Of a stretch of 18,030 bases of DNA, positions 14,815 to 18,030 are shown in pieces; within the stretch, counting starts at the first letter, position 1, and every line of letters begins with the position of its first letter. The notes beneath the pieces are model-generated. The model had not been told where the DNA came from and ran no database searches. It worked only from the letters and a program-made list of their open reading frames with translations. The stretch covers positions 1,405 through 19,434 of the forward strand of contig CALZJV010000089.1 of NCBI GenBank assembly GCA_945787595.1, given 5' to 3'. The position numbers were made by a program, and so were the translations under genes. The stretch comes from an uncultured Desulfobacterales bacterium. Its GTDB lineage: Bacteria; Desulfobacterota; Desulfobacteria; Desulfobacterales; JAFDCJ01.

Positions 14815-17094
14815 ATGACGGAAAAAGGTGTTGCCAAACGGTTGAATGTTAACGGAATTGTTCAGGGGGTCGGCTTTCGGCCTTTTGTCTTTCAGCTGGC
14901 CGAGCAATATGGTCTGAAAGGAGACGTGGCCAACACGTCTTCAGGTGTATGCATTCATATTGAGGGACCCGCCGGGAAGGTTGCTTCTTTTGAAACGGAT
15001 CTCTCTGCAAAGCGCCCACCTCTGGCCGTTATTGTTGAAATTAGCGGCCAAGCGGACACTGTAAAAAATTACCCTGATTTTACCATCACAAAAAGTAAAA
15101 ATGAATCGAGAACATCCACCTTGATTTCACCGGACGTTTCGATTTGTGACGATTGCCTGGCCGAACTGCTTGACCCTGATAATCGTCGCCATCACTACCC
15201 GTTTATTAACTGTACCAATTGTGGTCCCCGCTATACCATTATCGATGACATCCCCTACGACCGGCCGAAGACTTCCATGCGCCATTTTAAGATGTGTGCC
15301 GCCTGTCAGTCCGAATACGATGATCCAACCGATCGGCGGTTTCACGCCCAGCCGAATGCCTGTGCCGATTGCGGCCCCCAAGTGCACCTTTACGACAACC
15401 GTCGCAACAAAATATCACAAAAAGACCCCATCGACCAATCGTCGAAGCTGTTGAAACAGGGTTATATTCTGGCGATCAAAGGTCTAGGTGGTTATCATCT
15501 GGCGGCAGATGCCGCAGACTCCGATGCGGTCATGCGTCTGCGAAGACGGAAACTGCGCGAGGAAAAGCCCTTTGCCGTCATGTCCTATGACCTTGAGAGC
15601 ATCCGGCGGTATGCTTTGATGGATGGCGGCGAAGAAAAATTGCTATCCTCTATTCAGCGCCCCATTGTGCTGCTGAGAAAAAAGAATCCAAACTGCATTT
15701 CAGAGGAGGTTGCGCCCAACAATAAGTGTTTCGGTGTGATGCTGCCTTACACGCCGTTACATTATCTACTGCTGAAAGACAACTTTACCGCCCTGGTAAT
15801 GACGAGCGGCAATTTGAGTGAGGAGCCCATTGCCATCGACAACGACGATGCGTTTAACCGGCTGGCTGGCATTGCCGATTATTTCCTGGTCCACGACCGC
15901 GACATTTACCTGCGCAGCGATGACTCCATTGTGCGAAACATTGCCGGGACCAAAAGATTCATACGTCGGTCACGGGGCTTTGTGCCCATTCCGATTTTTT
16001 TAAAAAACGGGGTGCCCCCAATCCTGGCCTGCGGTGCCGAACTGAAAAATACGATCTGCGTCACCAAGCAGGATAAGGCGTTTTTAAGCCAACATATCGG
16101 GGACCTTGAAAACCTGGCAACCTATGAGTTCTTGAAGCTGACGGCTGCTCATCTCAAACGCATCCTCGATATTCAACCGGAACTCATTGCCTTTGATATG
16201 CATCCCGATTATTTGAGTACCCAATTCGCCCGGGAGCAGGAAGTTAACCCTAAAATTCAGGTTCAGCATCATCACGCCCACATCGTCAGCTGTATGGCCG
16301 AGCACAAGCTGGAAGGACCGGTGATCGGGCTGTCCTTCGACGGCACGGGTTACGGAACCGATGCTGCTATCTGGGGCGGTGAGATATTGATCGCCGAGGA
16401 ACACGATTTTGAGCGTGTTGGGCATCTTGCTTATGTTGCCATGCCTGGGGGCAGTGCGGCCATTAAGGAGCCATGGCGCATGGCACTGAGTTATCTTCGG
16501 GATGCTTTCGGCGGGGGATTCCGCGAGCTGAAGCTCCCCCTATTGAAGGAAATTGAGAGCGCAAAGTTGACCGTTATCAGTGAGATGATAACCAAAGGCG
16601 TCAACGCTCCCATGACCTCGAGCCTGGGACGCCTCTTTGATGGTGTGGCGGCCATTTGTGGAATTCGTAACCGGGTCAAATTTGAAGGGCAGGCCGCCAT
16701 GGAACTGGAAATGCTGGCGGCGGAGCCAACGGGATCAATTTACGATTATGATTGGATTTCGGGTGATACATTTAAGATCCTGCCGGCACCGATTATCCGC
16801 GGGGTCGTCAAAGATCTTCAGAAGGGCCGGTCTACTGCCGATATTAGCGCCAAGTTTCATCAGACCCTCATTCGCCTGTTTGCGGATTTGTGCACGGTCA
16901 TCCGCAATGACCGGGGTTTGGACCGGGTCGTACTAAGTGGTGGTGTTTTCCAGAACTCAATCCTGTTGACCGGTTTGACTGATGCGCTGGAGAAACAGCG
17001 TTTTACGGTTTTGAGCCACCGGCAGGTTCCTACCAACGACGGAGGGATTGCGCTGGGGCAGGCGGTGGTGGCGGCCGCTGTCAGCAGGCGGTAG
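14815..17094 (+). CDS. hypF: HypF carbamoyltransferase for hydrogenase cyanide-ligand synthesis
   Basis: 759 residues, full family length. HypF turns carbamoyl phosphate and ATP into the thiocarboxamide on HypE, the source of the two CN ligands of the NiFe site. Domains in order: acylphosphatase (VNGIVQGVGFRPFVFQLAEQ, 1-90); two Zn fingers (C111, C114, C133, C136 and C161, C164, C183, C186); YrdC-like ATP/carbamoyl domain (about 200-390, LAIKGLGGYHLAADA, MTSGNLSEEPI); Kae1-like domain (about 400-759) with the metal motif HHHAH (485-489), LSFDGTGYGTDAAIWGGE and LSGGVFQN. All catalytic blocks look intact. The ATG at 14815 leaves the acylphosphatase start complete, though the GGAGGAGA upstream is rather far. 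Cytoplasmic. Confidence 0.97.
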   Translation: MTEKGVAKRLNVNGIVQGVGFRPFVFQLAEQYGLKGDVANTSSGVCIHIEGPAGKVASFETDLSAKRPPLAVIVEISGQADTVKNYPDFTITKSKNESRTSTLISPDVSICDDCLAELLDPDNRRHHYPFINCTNCGPRYTIIDDIPYDRPKTSMRHFKMCAACQSEYDDPTDRRFHAQPNACADCGPQVHLYDNRRNKISQKDPIDQSSKLLKQGYILAIKGLGGYHLAADAADSDAVMRLRRRKLREEKPFAVMSYDLESIRRYALMDGGEEKLLSSIQRPIVLLRKKNPNCISEEVAPNNKCFGVMLPYTPLHYLLLKDNFTALVMTSGNLSEEPIAIDNDDAFNRLAGIADYFLVHDRDIYLRSDDSIVRNIAGTKRFIRRSRGFVPIPIFLKNGVPPILACGAELKNTICVTKQDKAFLSQHIGDLENLATYEFLKLTAAHLKRILDIQPELIAFDMHPDYLSTQFAREQEVNPKIQVQHHHAHIVSCMAEHKLEGPVIGLSFDGTGYGTDAAIWGGEILIAEEHDFERVGHLAYVAMPGGSAAIKEPWRMALSYLRDAFGGGFRELKLPLLKEIESAKLTVISEMITKGVNAPMTSSLGRLFDGVAAICGIRNRVKFEGQAAMELEMLAAEPTGSIYDYDWISGDTFKILPAPIIRGVVKDLQKGRSTADISAKFHQTLIRLFADLCTVIRNDRGLDRVVLSGGVFQNSILLTGLTDALEKQRFTVLSHRQVPTNDGGIALGQAVVAAAVSRR

Positions 17095-17413
17095 ACTGAT
17101 AAGGTGTCAGGTTTCAGCAATTAAAAAATTTCAAATAACAACAGATATCGTTGATTGGTTGGTTAGTTGATTGGTTAAGTGGTTTTAAATATGAATTTAT
17201 CCCATATTTGCAAAATAATTGGACACTTCATGTTTTAACAATCCTAACATTCTAAAATTATGACTATAATTTACCTAATCAACCATTCAACCAGTAAACT
17301 ATTCAACGAGGTCCGAATAATGACCGAAATTCAAAATCCCAAACAATAATTATAAGATGGCGGGCGGTTAGCAATTTAAAAGCAGCTATGATCCACAACC
17401 AACGGGCCTTAAT
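17095..17413. other. Intergenic region between hypF and hypD
   Basis: Filled with low-complexity repeats: the 15-mer GGTGTCAGGTTTCAG at 17103-17117 and the inverted 8-bp arrays at 17149-17309. No terminator with a U-run is evident and no clear promoter for hypD was found, so read-through from hypF is likely. Confidence 0.5.
17149..17309. repeat. Second pair of inverted 8-bp arrays
   Basis: Left arm: CGTTGATT, GGTTGGTT, AGTTGATT, GGTTAAGT (17149-17180) plus GGTT. Right arm: ATCAACCA, TTCAACCA, GTAAACTA, TTCAACGA (17278-17309). It has the same unit, copy number and opposite-arm layout as 9068-9162 but a longer spacer (about 95 nt). Confidence 0.7.
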
Positions 17414-18030
17414 ATGACACTCAAACACCTGGAAGAATACAGAGACTCAGAGATAGCCAAAAAACTAATAGAAAGAATCAAAAATACATGCAACCGCGAT
17501 GTGCGCTTGATGGAAGTCTGCGGGACGCATACGGTTTCCATTTTCCGCAGCGGCATCCGATCGGTTCTACCTCAGACTATTTCATTTTTGTCGGGGCCGG
17601 GCTGCCCGGTTTGCGTCACCGATCAAAAAGAAATCGATGCCTTTATCGAGTTGGCCCGCAAGGATGGTGTCATTGTAACCACTTTTGGTGATCTGATGCG
17701 GGTGCCCGGCACGAAATCCTCGTTATTGAAGGAACGTGCTGACGGCAGGGATATCCGCATCGTGTATTCAACTTTTGATGCTCTTGAGGTCGCGAAAAAA
17801 AACCCGGAGAAGAAAGTGGTGTTTCTGGGTGTCGGATTTGAGACCACGGCACCCACTATCGCGGCCGCTATTTTTTCCGCCGCAGAGACGAGGGCGGAAA
17901 ATTTTTCCGTGATATGCGCTCATAAATTGGTACCTCCGGCCCTGGAGGCCTTAATGGCCATGGAGAACGTACAAATTGACGGCTTTTTGCTGCCCGGCCA
18001 CGTCTCCGTGATTATCGGTGTTAAGGCCTA
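17414..18030 (+). CDS. hypD: HypD, Fe(CN)2CO assembly scaffold, N-terminal part
   Basis: First 205 codons, open to the right edge. HypD, a [4Fe-4S] protein, works with HypC to build the Fe(CN)2CO unit before it is passed to the large subunit. Family blocks are present in order: LMEVCGTHT (the conserved Cys near residue 36), FLSGPGCPVC with two conserved Cys, TTFGDLMRVPG, VFLGVGFETTAPT and DGFLLPGHVSVIIG. The [4Fe-4S] cysteines near the C-terminus lie beyond the window. ATG at 17414 is chosen because the residues match the family start; the ribosome site is weak. It continues the hypC-hypF maturation cluster, and hypE, hypA or hypB may follow outside the window. Confidence 0.96.
   Translation, partial: MTLKHLEEYRDSEIAKKLIERIKNTCNRDVRLMEVCGTHTVSIFRSGIRSVLPQTISFLSGPGCPVCVTDQKEIDAFIELARKDGVIVTTFGDLMRVPGTKSSLLKERADGRDIRIVYSTFDALEVAKKNPEKKVVFLGVGFETTAPTIAAAIFSAAETRAENFSVICAHKLVPPALEALMAMENVQIDGFLLPGHVSVIIGVKA

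Overview
The window reads as a chromosomal segment of a sulfate-reducer-like Desulfobacterota bacterium, probably Desulfobacterales. The reasons are a periplasmic [NiFe] hydrogenase closely resembling the Desulfovibrio type, a decayed PAS-protein tail of a kind common in that group, low-complexity GGTTGATT-type and GGTGTCAGG-type intergenic repeats, and an in-frame UGA with a bacterial SECIS-like hairpin, which implies a selenocysteine user. No 16S or other phylogenetic marker is present, so the placement is inference.

Left part (1-8966). The end of an FAD-dependent amine-oxidase/phytoene-desaturase-like gene is followed by a strong terminator, a 33-nt relic of tRNA-Ser(GCU) and the relics of a PAS sensor gene. 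A minus-strand nitric-oxide operon follows, read right to left: DUF6448 periplasmic protein, cupin, a NorV-like flavodiiron protein made only of its diiron metallo-beta-lactamase domain, and a quinol-type NO reductase interrupted by one in-frame UGA. Divergent to it lies norR, an NO-sensing sigma54 activator. The gap between them holds a good -24/-12 promoter facing the operon, with three GTT-N11-AAC boxes upstream that fit a NorR enhancer. A lone MlaD/MCE lipoprotein and a mostly empty, decayed stretch follow.

Middle (8921-10732). Two tRNA-Ser genes (UGA, then GCU) form a minus-strand unit with its own promoter and terminator. Next come a perfect 31-bp inverted repeat with a 2-nt spacer, a small acidic protein of unknown function, and the first copy of a 276-bp MITE.

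Right part (10733-18030). The [NiFe] hydrogenase small subunit (Tat signal) and large subunit form an operon closed by a strong terminator. In the large subunit the second cysteine of the N-terminal RxCGxC nickel motif is replaced by UGA, followed at SECIS distance by an uninterrupted 8-bp hairpin with a GGU loop. The usual selenocysteine site of [NiFeSe] enzymes, in the C-terminal motif, is an ordinary cysteine here. A second MITE copy, in opposite orientation and with a perfect 8-bp target duplication, separates hynBA from the maturation genes: protease, hypC, hypF and the start of hypD, which runs off the window. The maturation genes would assemble the NiFe(CN)2CO centre of the enzyme made by hynBA. 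The strongest candidates for something undescribed are the relocated selenocysteine and the NorR-controlled operon with a flavodoxin-less flavodiiron protein.
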